64,000 nucleotides of DNA from Paeniglutamicibacter terrestris (lineage in GTDB: Bacteria; Actinomycetota; Actinomycetes; Actinomycetales; Micrococcaceae), in assembly GCF_012271785.1 (NCBI RefSeq), contig NZ_JAAWVT010000002.1:124001-188000 (forward strand), written 5' to 3'. The notes beneath the pieces are model-generated. The model had not been told where the DNA came from, searched no databases, and was given only the letters and a program-made list of their open reading frames with translations. Shown here piece after piece: positions 37,970 through 45,607 of this stretch (positions are counted from its first letter, which is position 1; each line of letters begins with the position of its first letter). A program made the position numbers and the translations under genes.

Positions 37970-39055
37970 GTGGCTCTTACAATCGGAATCGTCGGACTGC
38001 CCAATGTCGGCAAGTCAACAATGTTCAATGCTCTTACCCGCGCGCAGGTTCTCGCGGCCAACTACCCGTTCGCAACCATCGAACCCAATGTGGGTGTCGT
38101 GCCGTTGCCCGATGCTCGCCTGAAGGTGCTGGCCGAGATTTTCGGATCCGAGCGCATCCTTCCGGCAACGGTGTCCTTCGTGGACATCGCCGGCATCGTT
38201 AAGGGTGCCTCCGAGGGTGAAGGTCTGGGCAATAAGTTCCTGGCCAACATCCGCGAAGCCGAGGCCATCTGCCAGGTGACGCGTGCCTTCTCGGACCCCG
38301 ACGTGATTCACGTCGACGGCAAGGTCGATCCCGCCTCGGACATCGAGACGATCGCTACCGAGCTGATCCTCGCTGACCTGCAGACCATCGAAAACCAGCT
38401 GCCGCGCCTTGATAAAGAGCTGCGTGCCAAGAAGATTGATGCGTCGTACATCGAGACCATCAAGGCCGCGCAGAAGGTGCTGGAAAAGGGCGAGACGCTT
38501 TATGCAGCAGGCAAGGCCGCAGGCATCGACATCAACGAGCTGGCTCCGCTGCAGCTGATGACGACCAAGCCGTTCATCTACGTCTTTAATACCGACGAAG
38601 AAGGTCTGGCCAACACGGAGATGCAGGCAGAGCTTTCCGCTCTCGTCGCCCCGGCCGAGGCCATCTTCCTGGATGCCCAGTTCGAATCCGAACTCTCCGA
38701 GCTGAGCGAAGAAGACGCAGCCGAGATGCTTGAGGATGCAGGCTACAACGAGTCGGGCTTGGACAAGCTGGCTCGTGTTGGCTTCTACACTCTGGGCTTG
38801 CAGACCTACCTCACCGCAGGCCCGAAGGAAACTCGCGCCTGGACCATCCCGAAGGGCGCCACCGCCCCGCAGGCCGCCGGCGTCATTCACACCGACTTCC
38901 AGCGCGGCTTCATCAAGGCCGAGGTCTTCGGTTTTGATGAACTGGTCGAAGCCGGATCTGTCGCGGCGGCTAAGTCCGCTGGCAAGGCGCGCATCGAAGG
39001 CAAGGAATACATCATGAAGGACGGCGACGTCGTGGAGTTCCGCTTCAACGTCTAG
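37970..39055 (+). CDS. ychF: Redox/ribosome-associated ATPase YchF (Obg family)
   Basis: 361 residues. P-loop GLPNVGKSTMFNALTRAQ, DIAGIVKGASEGEGLGN (switch II) and the C-terminal TGS domain ending IMKDGDVVEFRFNV, the universal end of YchF/OLA1. It binds ATP preferentially and associates with ribosomes. GTG start with a TAGACT box eight bases upstream. Its final 35 bases (39021-39055) are also found at 40629-40663, and weaker copies follow further on; the gene itself is intact. A terminator lies at 39088. Confidence 0.97.
   Translation: MALTIGIVGLPNVGKSTMFNALTRAQVLAANYPFATIEPNVGVVPLPDARLKVLAEIFGSERILPATVSFVDIAGIVKGASEGEGLGNKFLANIREAEAICQVTRAFSDPDVIHVDGKVDPASDIETIATELILADLQTIENQLPRLDKELRAKKIDASYIETIKAAQKVLEKGETLYAAGKAAGIDINELAPLQLMTTKPFIYVFNTDEEGLANTEMQAELSALVAPAEAIFLDAQFESELSELSEEDAAEMLEDAGYNESGLDKLARVGFYTLGLQTYLTAGPKETRAWTIPKGATAPQAAGVIHTDFQRGFIKAEVFGFDELVEAGSVAAAKSAGKARIEGKEYIMKDGDVVEFRFNV
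39021..39055 (+). repeat. att-like repeat 1: last 35 bp of ychF
   Basis: This codes for DGDVVEFRFNV and the stop. It is identical over 35 bases to 40629-40663 and, over shorter cores, similar to sites at 41404 and 42170. Inside it, GACGT and ACGTC form inverted arms around a TGGAG / CTTCA near-palindrome, which suits a recombinase core site. Confidence 0.8.
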
Positions 39056-39087
39056 GTCCATTCCCGCAAGGGACGCGGCATCATTCG

Positions 39088-39122
39088 GCCCCCGGCTCCA
39101 TTTCATGGAGTCGGGGGCTTTG
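39088..39122 (+). terminator. Terminator of ychF
   Basis: GCCCCCGGCTCCA pairs with TGGAGTCGGGGGC across TTTCA, followed by TTTG. Confidence 0.85.
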
Positions 39123-39294
39123 TCGTCGTATTGAGATGCAACCATTTTGTCGCTGGATCCTGAACGTGTCCCGGCCTGGCAATGCTTTATCCCCGAATAC
39201 AATCGCAGTTGGGTTCGCCGGGCATTGGCGGACTCTCAGCTCAACATCCGGGTTCGTAATGTCCCGGAGAGATTCAACTAGCGAGGAGCAAACG

Positions 39295-40602
39295 ATGGCT
39301 GCAATCGAGACCATCACGATGGAAGCGGAGCTGGTCGACGAGGACGCAGCACGTGACATCGCGAAGGCGGTCAGTGCTCGTCATTCGATCGCTCGCAAGT
39401 ACATCATGAGGATCCGCCGCCGGAATCCGGAAGCCACCCCTGCTGAAGTGATCCAAATGCTCGAGCGTCACTACGGTACGTCTATCACAACTGCCGGTGC
39501 CTTCATCACCGCAGGCGTGATCGCGGCCGATATCGGCATAGCGATGATTCCAGGTGTCGGGGCCGCAGCAGCCGGCGTAAAAAGCGCGGGCCAGCAGGCT
39601 GCGAAGAAGACCGGCAAGGAAGCTGTGAAAATTGCTGCGAAACAAGCCGCCAAGCAAGCTGCTAAGAATGTGGCGCTGGGCACCGCAAAGAACGGCGCAC
39701 TGCGAGCGGCGGCGCTCCTCCCTGCGGGCGATGAGCAGCTGCAGTTCGAACTAACCGCGATCTTCGGACTCGCAATAGCCGACATTCACGGAATGGACCT
39801 CGACCAGGACCAGGCTCATGCCCTTGTCTACGGATTGTCGAACGAACGCGTTAGCCAGCAGCAGATCGCGACGATGGCTGCGGACCTCTCGAATGCCTCA
39901 TCCGGAGGTGTTGTCGGCGTCGGCAACAGGATCGCAGCTGGCCGCACGGACTGGTCCCATTGGGCGAGCACGCTCGCGGACACGCTCCCTGGGGGAGCAG
40001 CTCAGAGCTTGGTTCGGACCATGCAAACGGGGCAGCTGGACACCGTGCGCGAGAACTTGAGTCAAAAGCAGCAGGCAACGATCGAGTACGGAGTTGGAGC
40101 CTTGGCAGGAGGCGTCACGCGCTTCGTATTCGGTCGAGAAGTCATCCTCGCGGCCCGGGCCGCGTTTGCCGACGCCCCAGACATGTTCCCCGCACATTTG
40201 GCCGTCACGGCCAAGACGAATCCTGACACCGATGACCGGGAAGACGAATCGAACAGAGCTCTCGCTGCCTTGGAAGACGCAGCAAAGGCGACGGGAAACT
40301 GGATCTCCGATACTGCCAGCACCGTTGGTGGCGGCGTCGCGACGGGGGCTGTCGCAGCGGGTGCCGGCATGGCAAACGCAGCCAGCACGGTGACTCGCCA
40401 GTTTCGGAGCGTAGACATCGACGGGGACGGGATCCCGGATGAGCCGGCAGCGCTTACCAAGGTCAAGGGCATCGGCGGCACCATTGCCGGTACGGCGGGC
40501 TCGGTCGGTGGGAACGTCGCAGGGCTGTTCAAGCGGAAGAATCGAGAAGCAAAGACGGAAGGCGTGCCGGAGACCGGCAGCGAGGTAATAGTAGAGAAAT
40601 AG
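39295..40602 (+). CDS. Protein of unknown function with Ala/Lys-rich region and EF-hand-like motif (cargo of segment A)
   Basis: 435 residues from the ATG at 39295 (GAGGAG about seven bases upstream). An N-terminal helix (EDAARDIAKAVSARHSIARKYIMRIRRRNPEA) precedes a hydrophobic Ala/Gly stretch (AGAFITAGVIAADIGIAMIPGVGAAAAG) and a Lys/Ala-rich repeat (KIAAKQAAKQAAKN), followed by PAGDEQLQFELTAIFGLAIADIHGMDL, which resembles part of EcsC-family proteins, and an EF-hand-like VDIDGDGIPDEP near residues 380-392. The tail is Gly-rich. A membrane or lipid-associated protein is possible; I cannot name it. It is the only gene between the first two att-like repeats. Confidence 0.6.
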   Translation: MAAIETITMEAELVDEDAARDIAKAVSARHSIARKYIMRIRRRNPEATPAEVIQMLERHYGTSITTAGAFITAGVIAADIGIAMIPGVGAAAAGVKSAGQQAAKKTGKEAVKIAAKQAAKQAAKNVALGTAKNGALRAAALLPAGDEQLQFELTAIFGLAIADIHGMDLDQDQAHALVYGLSNERVSQQQIATMAADLSNASSGGVVGVGNRIAAGRTDWSHWASTLADTLPGGAAQSLVRTMQTGQLDTVRENLSQKQQATIEYGVGALAGGVTRFVFGREVILAARAAFADAPDMFPAHLAVTAKTNPDTDDREDESNRALAALEDAAKATGNWISDTASTVGGGVATGAVAAGAGMANAASTVTRQFRSVDIDGDGIPDEPAALTKVKGIGGTIAGTAGSVGGNVAGLFKRKNREAKTEGVPETGSEVIVEK

Positions 40603-40628
40603 TCCGGTGTAGCAGAGGTTATTCATCC

Positions 40629-40663
40629 ACGGCGACGTCGTGGAGTTCCGCTTCAACGTCTAG
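40629..40663 (+). repeat. att-like repeat 2: perfect copy of the ychF 3' end
   Basis: Identical to 39021-39055; the bases flanking both copies differ at each end (g/c before, g/c after). It ends in TAG, recreating the ychF stop. It closes a 1.6-kb segment with one gene. Confidence 0.9.
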
Positions 40664-40839
40664 CTTTACTGGGCTTTGCCTCTCCGCGCGCGTTTCAGGT
40701 ATGGCCCCGTTTGCTTGGCAATCGGGGCCATATCTGCGCTTGCGTGTATCGAGTAGCCCGCGGATATCCTGCCTGAACTTGAGGCAGCCGTTGTACTCGA
40801 GTTCCCTTCGCTCCGGAACGATCGTCGCTTAGGCGGCAG

Positions 40840-40845
40840 TATGAT
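40840..40845 (+). promoter_or_regulatory. -10 box of a probable leaderless transcript (msrA)
   Basis: TATGAT, six bases, then the ATG at 40852; no Shine-Dalgarno site. Confidence 0.55.
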
Positions 40846-40851
40846 CGGTAG

Positions 40852-41364
40852 ATGGATGCCGAGCGAGTGGTTGAGGAACTTTATTTGGCAGGCGGCTGTC
40901 TCTGGGGCGTGCAGGCTTTCATCGCTACGCTGCCCGGGGTGACGAGCACCGAGGCCGGAAGAGCCAACGGAACCAGCCAGCGTCTCGACAGCGCCTACGA
41001 CGGGTACGCGGAATGCGTGCGAACACGATTCGATCCGTCGGTTGTGAGTGTCGAGCAGCTGATGGCCTATCTTTTCGAGATTATTGATCCGTACAGCCTC
41101 AACAAACAGGGACCAGACCTCGGTCAGAAGTATCGGACTGGTCTTTACTCCAACAAGCAGACCCACCTCGAAGAGGCGCGTGCTTTCATCGCGGAGAGAG
41201 ACGACGCTCACCGAATCGCCGTTGAGGTGCTGCCACTGGCTAACTATGTGCGAAGCGCCGAGGAACATCAGGATCGGCTGGCACGTTTCCCCGAGGATTC
41301 CTGTCATCTTCCCGTGGAACAACTGACTAAGTACCAGAGTGATGTTGATCTAGCAGGTCGCTAG
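40852..41364 (+). CDS. msrA: MsrA-like peptide-methionine (S)-S-oxide reductase, divergent subgroup
   Basis: 170 residues. The catalytic motif is GGCLWGVQAF, in which the usual GCFWG Phe has become Leu; the Tyr-rich GYTGGY loop is GRANGT here. Retained: the Glu in YAECVRT, the YRTGLY segment, and a further Cys near the end (EDSCHLP). MsrA repairs oxidised methionine. The pocket changes suggest altered substrate use, and this variant is known to me as a recurring subgroup rather than a broken gene. TATGAT six bases before the ATG. It is the only gene between repeats 2 and 3. Confidence 0.82.
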   Translation: MDAERVVEELYLAGGCLWGVQAFIATLPGVTSTEAGRANGTSQRLDSAYDGYAECVRTRFDPSVVSVEQLMAYLFEIIDPYSLNKQGPDLGQKYRTGLYSNKQTHLEEARAFIAERDDAHRIAVEVLPLANYVRSAEEHQDRLARFPEDSCHLPVEQLTKYQSDVDLAGR

Positions 41365-41705
41365 TGATGATCAGCAAGAAGTTGTTGTGTGCCGGAATAT
41401 GGCGGAGTTCCGATTGAACGTCTAGGTTCTTCCCAATTAAGTTTGCCTGCGGCGGACATGCGTGGGATCTGTGCATCAGCAAGCAAAGCGCGTGACCACA
41501 CACGTAACTGAGGTGGATCTTTCACCACGATCCGACCTTGCTGACGGTGTTTAGGGGAAGGCGGTTGGGAGTTCTGGCACTCTGCCCTGAAATTTCGGCC
41601 ACCGCGAATGGACGGACTACGTACGGAATACCAACGCAGCGCTAGTATTTAGCCATGATCGCGGGGCTACGTTCACATCCCTGTGGTGTTCGGGAAGGAT
41701 ACGCA
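41365..41705. other. Intergenic region with the third att-like copy
   Basis: About 340 bases between the MsrA gene and the next one. The only structure is the degenerate ychF-end copy at 41404-41426. I see no gene, terminator or promoter I would name. Confidence 0.7.
41404..41426 (+). repeat. att-like repeat 3: diverged copy of the ychF 3' end
   Basis: 23 bases match 39034-39056 with two mismatches and again end in a CGTCTAGG. Outside this core the similarity falls to chance. Confidence 0.6.
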
Positions 41706-42110
41706 ATGAGCGATGATTTTGTAGTTGCTTCATTCCAGCCGTCTGATAGCTGGTATAGAGACTGGCCGCACGGTGTGGATACCTCCGTTCAGGTTCATGC
41801 AGCTATCAGTGGCCCGGACGCGGCAAATGCGGTGCAGGAATTCTTAAAATCCCTCAAACATGATCTAAACGGTGATGCCCCGGACGGCGTAAGCCGGTAC
41901 TACCGGGGTGGTTTCGCGGTCGCAGTCACTGCGCCAGCTGACGACGGAGCTTGGCACATCGTTGTGGCATCTGCAGGCGAGGACGGGTTTGACTCGGTAG
42001 AAGATGGTGCCGATGCGCTTGTCGGAGCGCTTAGATCAACACCCGGCGCGATCTCGCTCACTTGGCACGAATTGCCTGCCACGAGGATTTACGCGGCACC
42101 GCTGAGGTGA
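41706..42110 (+). CDS. Small protein of unknown function (cargo of segment C)
   Basis: 134 residues from the ATG at 41706, which has GGAAGGA six bases upstream; the frame is open to 41655. Acidic, with VVASFQPSDSWYRDWPHGVD near the start and FDSVEDGADALVGALRSTPGAISLTWHELPATR near the end. It resembles a small cytosolic immunity-type or regulatory protein in size only; no family is recognised. It is the single gene between repeats 3 and 4. Confidence 0.6.
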   Translation: MSDDFVVASFQPSDSWYRDWPHGVDTSVQVHAAISGPDAANAVQEFLKSLKHDLNGDAPDGVSRYYRGGFAVAVTAPADDGAWHIVVASAGEDGFDSVEDGADALVGALRSTPGAISLTWHELPATRIYAAPLR

Positions 42111-42458
42111 TCGTCAGAGGTGCGGACGGGTGCGCCGTTCAGTCACCGGAGATGTCGCCACGTGGGAAAGTGGTGAAGTTCCGCTTCAAGGTGTGGATCC
42201 GTCCCCGCATGAAACCTCATGCGATGGCCGCCAAGGACAGGTGCTCGTGAAGTCCATGCGCTTTTATCCAGCGGCCGCCATCTCGATGCAGCCAACATTC
42301 TGCTGCATACTGAAGGCGCGACGCAGACCGCGGCCGCAATCAAAGTCGGTCAGAACTTAGAGGCACCATTCGTTTCTGGCGTGGTATCCGCACCGCGGAC
42401 GCGCCCCAGAGGACGATTCAACGTGGCACCGACGGCGAAGCACGTGGCCGTCATTCCC
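42111..42458. other. Intergenic region with a possible fourth att-like copy
   Basis: About 350 bases before the convergent SCO1664 gene. It contains the degenerate ychF-end copy at 42170-42196 and a short CGCATG / CATGCG inverted repeat just after it. No gene is convincing here. Confidence 0.55.
42170..42196 (+). repeat. att-like repeat 4: weak copy of the ychF 3' end
   Basis: 27 bases align to 39029-39055 with five mismatches; the strongest core is AAGTTCCGCTTCAA. The following TCCGTCCCCGCA also resembles TCCATTCCCGCA, the sequence after ychF, so this may be the old right flank. Confidence 0.4.
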
Positions 42459-43226
42459 TTAGAACAATGGCCAGGGAACCGCCGGCATATCACCGCTCGG
42501 AGCCGGAAACCGCCCTGCCAAGCGCAATTGGGCGCAGCGTGCGGCAAGCGATGCGATCTCTTCGACGCTGAGCAAGTCCGCCAACTTTCGGCCGAGCTCA
42601 CCATGCAGTGCCTCGCTGACACGATCTATGCCGTCTTCTTCATCGGCGGTGAGAGCCTCTCCCCGCCATCCCCACAGCACCGTGCGCAGCTTGTGGTCAC
42701 GGTGAAAGGTGAGCCCATGGTCCACGCCGTGCCGGTGTCCGTCGGTCAAGGCAAGGATATGGTCGCCTTTGCGGTCCGCGTTGTTGACGATGACGTCGAA
42801 CACCGCCATGCGTCGCAGCTCTGGTGTGTCTTCGTGGACGAGGGCGACCAGCCGTCCGTTCTCATCTTGTCCTTGGAGCACGTCTTTCCACCCCGTCGCC
42901 GGAACATTATCGGCCGCGATCAGGGTTACTGCGTCTTGGGCGGGATCCTGCTCCTGCCAAAGCTGCACCATTCCTTGACCCAGTGGACCATCGCGCAGCC
43001 AGGTGTGGGGCACGACGCCCCAGGCGAAGGCCTGCGAGACAAGGTATGCGGCCACCTCTCGGTGGGCCAGCGTTCCCTGAGGAAAATCCCACAGCGGACT
43101 TTCGCCCGCTATTGGCTTATAGACGACGGTGACCTCTCCGATGCTGCCCAAAAAAGTAGCGTTTGACGCCGTTGTGATGCGGCCGGTGAGCACCAGTTCA
43201 TCGGCCACCAGATCTGGGGTTGGCAT
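42459..43226 (-). CDS. SCO1664 family protein
   Basis: 255 residues. It has a protein-kinase-like (PI3/4-kinase-type) pattern: VVYKPIAGESPLWDFPQGTLAHREVAAYLVSQAF, then VFDVIVNNADRKGDHIL (the N-N-x-D-R-K-x-x-H loop) and GVDHGLTFHRDHKLRTVLWGW. This is the actinobacterial SCO1664 family, activity not established. The ATG at 43226 overlaps the DUF3090 stop (ATGA). It is the third gene of the phosphatase - DUF3090 - SCO1664 set. In many actinobacteria mshC follows it; here segment C follows. Confidence 0.9.
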   Translation of the reverse strand: MPTPDLVADELVLTGRITTASNATFLGSIGEVTVVYKPIAGESPLWDFPQGTLAHREVAAYLVSQAFAWGVVPHTWLRDGPLGQGMVQLWQEQDPAQDAVTLIAADNVPATGWKDVLQGQDENGRLVALVHEDTPELRRMAVFDVIVNNADRKGDHILALTDGHRHGVDHGLTFHRDHKLRTVLWGWRGEALTADEEDGIDRVSEALHGELGRKLADLLSVEEIASLAARCAQLRLAGRFPAPSGDMPAVPWPLF

Positions 43227-43786
43227 CAGAGTTCGGGAACGTTGCAGATGTGTCCGTCCGCGTCTTTGGGGTAACCGCAGAGTGGGCACATGGGACGTCC
43301 CGCATCCACGATCTCGCGGGTGCGCTTGGCGAATGCTCGGGCGCTGCCGACCGGCATGCGCACGCGCAACATTTCGGGCTCATTAGCCCTGCCCTCATGA
43401 AGCGATTCGTCGTTGTCAGCAGCGTCGGCATCGTCATCGGCGATGGGATGAGCCTCAAGGATGATCTGGGCCATGGCGGGGTCCCACCCCAGACTCATGG
43501 CCCCGGTGCGGAACTGCTCCGCGACGGCCTCGAGCGGATCATTGTCAACAAGCTCGGGGGGAGTGCCCGTGGGAATGCTGAAGGGATTGCTGTCGACGGT
43601 GATGAGCTCGTCGAGAATTTCGTCGATCTTCTCCGCGAGCAGAGCCGACTGCTGCTTTTCCAGCGCAATACTCACGATTTGCTTCCCGGCGCGCACCTGA
43701 AGGTAGAACGTGCGCGCCCCGGGAAGGCCAATGGTGCCGACGACGACACGATCGGGCCAAGAAAACTCGTGAACAAGTGTAGTCAT
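43226..43786 (-). CDS. DUF3090 family protein
   Basis: 186 residues. Opens FSWPDRVVVGTIGLPGARTFYLQVRAGKQIVSIALEKQQSALLAEKIDEIL, the DUF3090 start, and ends with a zinc-ribbon-like PLCGYPKDADGHICNVPE. Unknown role, nearly always next to SCO1664 and the phosphatase. TAGAAT six bases before the ATG and no ribosome site. It is translationally coupled to SCO1664. Confidence 0.92.
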   Translation of the reverse strand: MTTLVHEFSWPDRVVVGTIGLPGARTFYLQVRAGKQIVSIALEKQQSALLAEKIDEILDELITVDSNPFSIPTGTPPELVDNDPLEAVAEQFRTGAMSLGWDPAMAQIILEAHPIADDDADAADNDESLHEGRANEPEMLRVRMPVGSARAFAKRTREIVDAGRPMCPLCGYPKDADGHICNVPEL

Positions 43787-43792
43787 ATCAAT

Positions 43793-43798
43793 ATTCTA
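43793..43798 (-). promoter_or_regulatory. -10 box of a probable leaderless transcript (DUF3090)
   Basis: TAGAAT on the minus strand, six bases, then the ATG at 43786. Confidence 0.6.
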
Positions 43799-43810
43799 GG
43801 CGCATCAGCA

Positions 43811-44503
43811 TCACGGTGTCTGGTGACCCGCACCGCCGCCCACCGGCGCATCGCCAGAGGGGATGTTGGCCGACAACCACGATAGATCACCCGCATCGGT
43901 GTTGGTCGCGTAGACGCTCGGACGACTCGGGCCGTAGCGCACGATTGATACCGAGGCCGGGCCCACATTAATACGTTGGAACAGGTCAAGGTGCATGCCG
44001 AGCGCGTCAGCGAGGATCGACTTAATGACGTCTCCGTGACTCACTGCCGCCCACACAGCCCCGGGACCGTGCTCGGCTTCAAATGCGGCATCGTGGCGTC
44101 GAATGGCGGCCACCGACCGAGCCTGCATCGCGGCCATGGATTCGCCTCCGGGAAAAACGACGGCGGACGGTTGCGACTGGACTACCGGCCACAAATCCTC
44201 GGTCGCGAGATCGCTGAGCAGACGGCCCTGCCATTGGCCGTAATCACACTCGGTGAGATCGAGGTCAACTGGGGCATCCGGCGAGCCGCTCTGGCGATCG
44301 AGGAGGAACTGGGCGGTCTGCCGGCAACGCTCTAAAGGACTCGAGACCACTGCGACTAGAGGCACACGCGCGAGCCGTTGTCCGGTCAACGCAGCCTGGT
44401 CTCGCCCGGTCGCATCCAGGCTGACGCCGAGGGCCCGTCCTGCCAGTAGTCCGGTTGCGTTGGCTGTGGTGCGTCCGTGCCGTACGAGAATAACTGTTGC
44501 CAT
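43811..44503 (-). CDS. Histidine phosphatase / phosphoglycerate-mutase-like protein (MSMEG_4193 family)
   Basis: 230 residues. ILVRHGRTTANATGLLAGRALGVSLDATG carries the RHG catalytic motif, and SSPLERCRQTAQFLL and the later AVSHGDVIKSILADALGMHL carry the second His. The MSMEG_4193 family accompanies DUF3090 and SCO1664 across actinobacteria; the substrate is unknown. TAGGCT lies six bases before the ATG. The three genes read in one direction, so a shared transcript is likely even though DUF3090 has its own -10 box. Confidence 0.9.
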   Translation of the reverse strand: MATVILVRHGRTTANATGLLAGRALGVSLDATGRDQAALTGQRLARVPLVAVVSSPLERCRQTAQFLLDRQSGSPDAPVDLDLTECDYGQWQGRLLSDLATEDLWPVVQSQPSAVVFPGGESMAAMQARSVAAIRRHDAAFEAEHGPGAVWAAVSHGDVIKSILADALGMHLDLFQRINVGPASVSIVRYGPSRPSVYATNTDAGDLSWLSANIPSGDAPVGGGAGHQTP

Positions 44504-44961
44504 CCACTCAGCCTAACCACCCGACCACGAGGAACCCAGTCCAGAAGCCAAGTGTCACCGAGCTGATGACCCATGACTGCTCATCGGTTCGGGTGTAGCC
44601 ACTTGATCGCATCATGCATTCACGCGCGTCCTGCGTCTGGATAGCGTGCGATCCGTGGACCCATTCGAGCCCTAGCCCGCGTCGTGTACTCCTAGGCGTG
44701 GACTGAAGAGGAATGCTAAACCATCGGCGAACGAGGGCGCTGAGTGAGTTACCAGCGACATCGTCCCGGTCATGTTCTTCTGCGATCCGCGCTATCGCCC
44801 AGTTATGCGCGAAGAATCATGCGCACTCTAAGACTGCACGGTTCTTCTTTTCTTCAGCGAACAGGTCTCGTACTTTTGCCATTTTCGAGGCTCAGTCTTT
44901 TCGCTGGTTTATACCTCGACTTCGCCCTGATCGACTGAATCGAAGAGAGGACGTTGGCGGT
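44504..44961. other. Intergenic region before the barstar-like gene
   Basis: About 460 bases with no convincing gene. Apart from the -10 box of the phosphatase gene, I see nothing but weak frames. It marks the left edge of an accessory stretch that runs to 48.3 kb. Confidence 0.6.
44510..44515 (-). promoter_or_regulatory. -10 box of a probable leaderless transcript (phosphatase)
   Basis: TAGGCT on the minus strand, six bases, then the ATG at 44503. Confidence 0.55.
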
Positions 44962-45351
44962 TTATCGCAGTTCAAGGTCGATGAGCGGGTGATCCGCGAA
45001 GATCTCGAGAATGATTTCGAAGTACGTTTTCCCGAGTCCGTTCCGCAGCTCGTCGAGATCGGCCTGGATTCGTTGCTGGTTGAAGGAACTCGGCTGGGAC
45101 AACTTGCTCTGAAGCCACCGCTGAGTCTCATAGAATCCGAGCGCATCACGGCTGTGAGCGTGGTCAATCCAAACAAACGTTGCCGGATTCCCCGCGCGGA
45201 TCTCGCTATCTACTCGGTAGAGAATGTCATTAAACCCATCCAGACTTGACCCGAGGCTCCAGTGCTGGTCTGCCATCAGTTCTCGATTGAACTGCTCGTA
45301 GAGGTCTGAGATGCCGTTTACCTCAGCACCGTTGATTCGGTACTTTTTCAT
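44962..45351 (-). CDS. Barstar-family RNase inhibitor (orphan immunity protein)
   Basis: 129 residues from the ATG at 45351; AGGAG lies about 14 bases upstream, a long gap, and the frame is open further upstream. It matches barstar: MKKYRINGAEVNGISDLYEQFNRELM at the start (beta strand and helix), then SSLDGFNDILYRV (the family's L-D-x-x-F/L-x-D-x-L), and LGKTYFEIILEIF. Barstar blocks barnase-like extracellular RNases by covering the active site. No complete RNase gene is next to it. The 256 bases between it and the SDR gene hold no gene I can recognise. It may therefore be an orphan immunity gene. Confidence 0.78.
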   Translation of the reverse strand: MKKYRINGAEVNGISDLYEQFNRELMADQHWSLGSSLDGFNDILYRVDSEIRAGNPATFVWIDHAHSRDALGFYETQRWLQSKLSQPSSFNQQRIQADLDELRNGLGKTYFEIILEIFADHPLIDLELR

Positions 45352-45607
45352 CGGACGGTGCCCATCTCCTATCTGGTTAAGTTCGTACACCACATTATGC
45401 ACTTGCGGCTTAATCCGCTCGAGAATTCCGAGCCGAGCTGGGCGCCGATACTTGACGATCCGCGCGGTGAACAGCGTATGTTGTGTCTTGCCCGAGGCAG
45501 CTCGGCTCGGTGAGCAGGGGCGAAAAGGTTCCAAGTTGGTTCGTCGGGATAGCAGCCTTCCCGTCTGGGGCGTACGTGCGTTAGATCCTGTGCCGGAACC
45601 TCGACGT

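Noticed and set aside
40700-40732. Hairpin TATGGCCCC / GGGGCCATA after repeat 2
   Set aside because: A clean 9-bp stem, but with no U-run and no gene clearly ending at it; left out as a terminator.
42219-43166. Long plus-strand open frame of 315 codons
   Set aside because: It is antisense to SCO1664, whose protein has clear motifs and an ATGA overlap with DUF3090.
44713-45249. Plus-strand open frame over the barstar gene
   Set aside because: Shadow of the barstar coding strand; no domain and no start signal.
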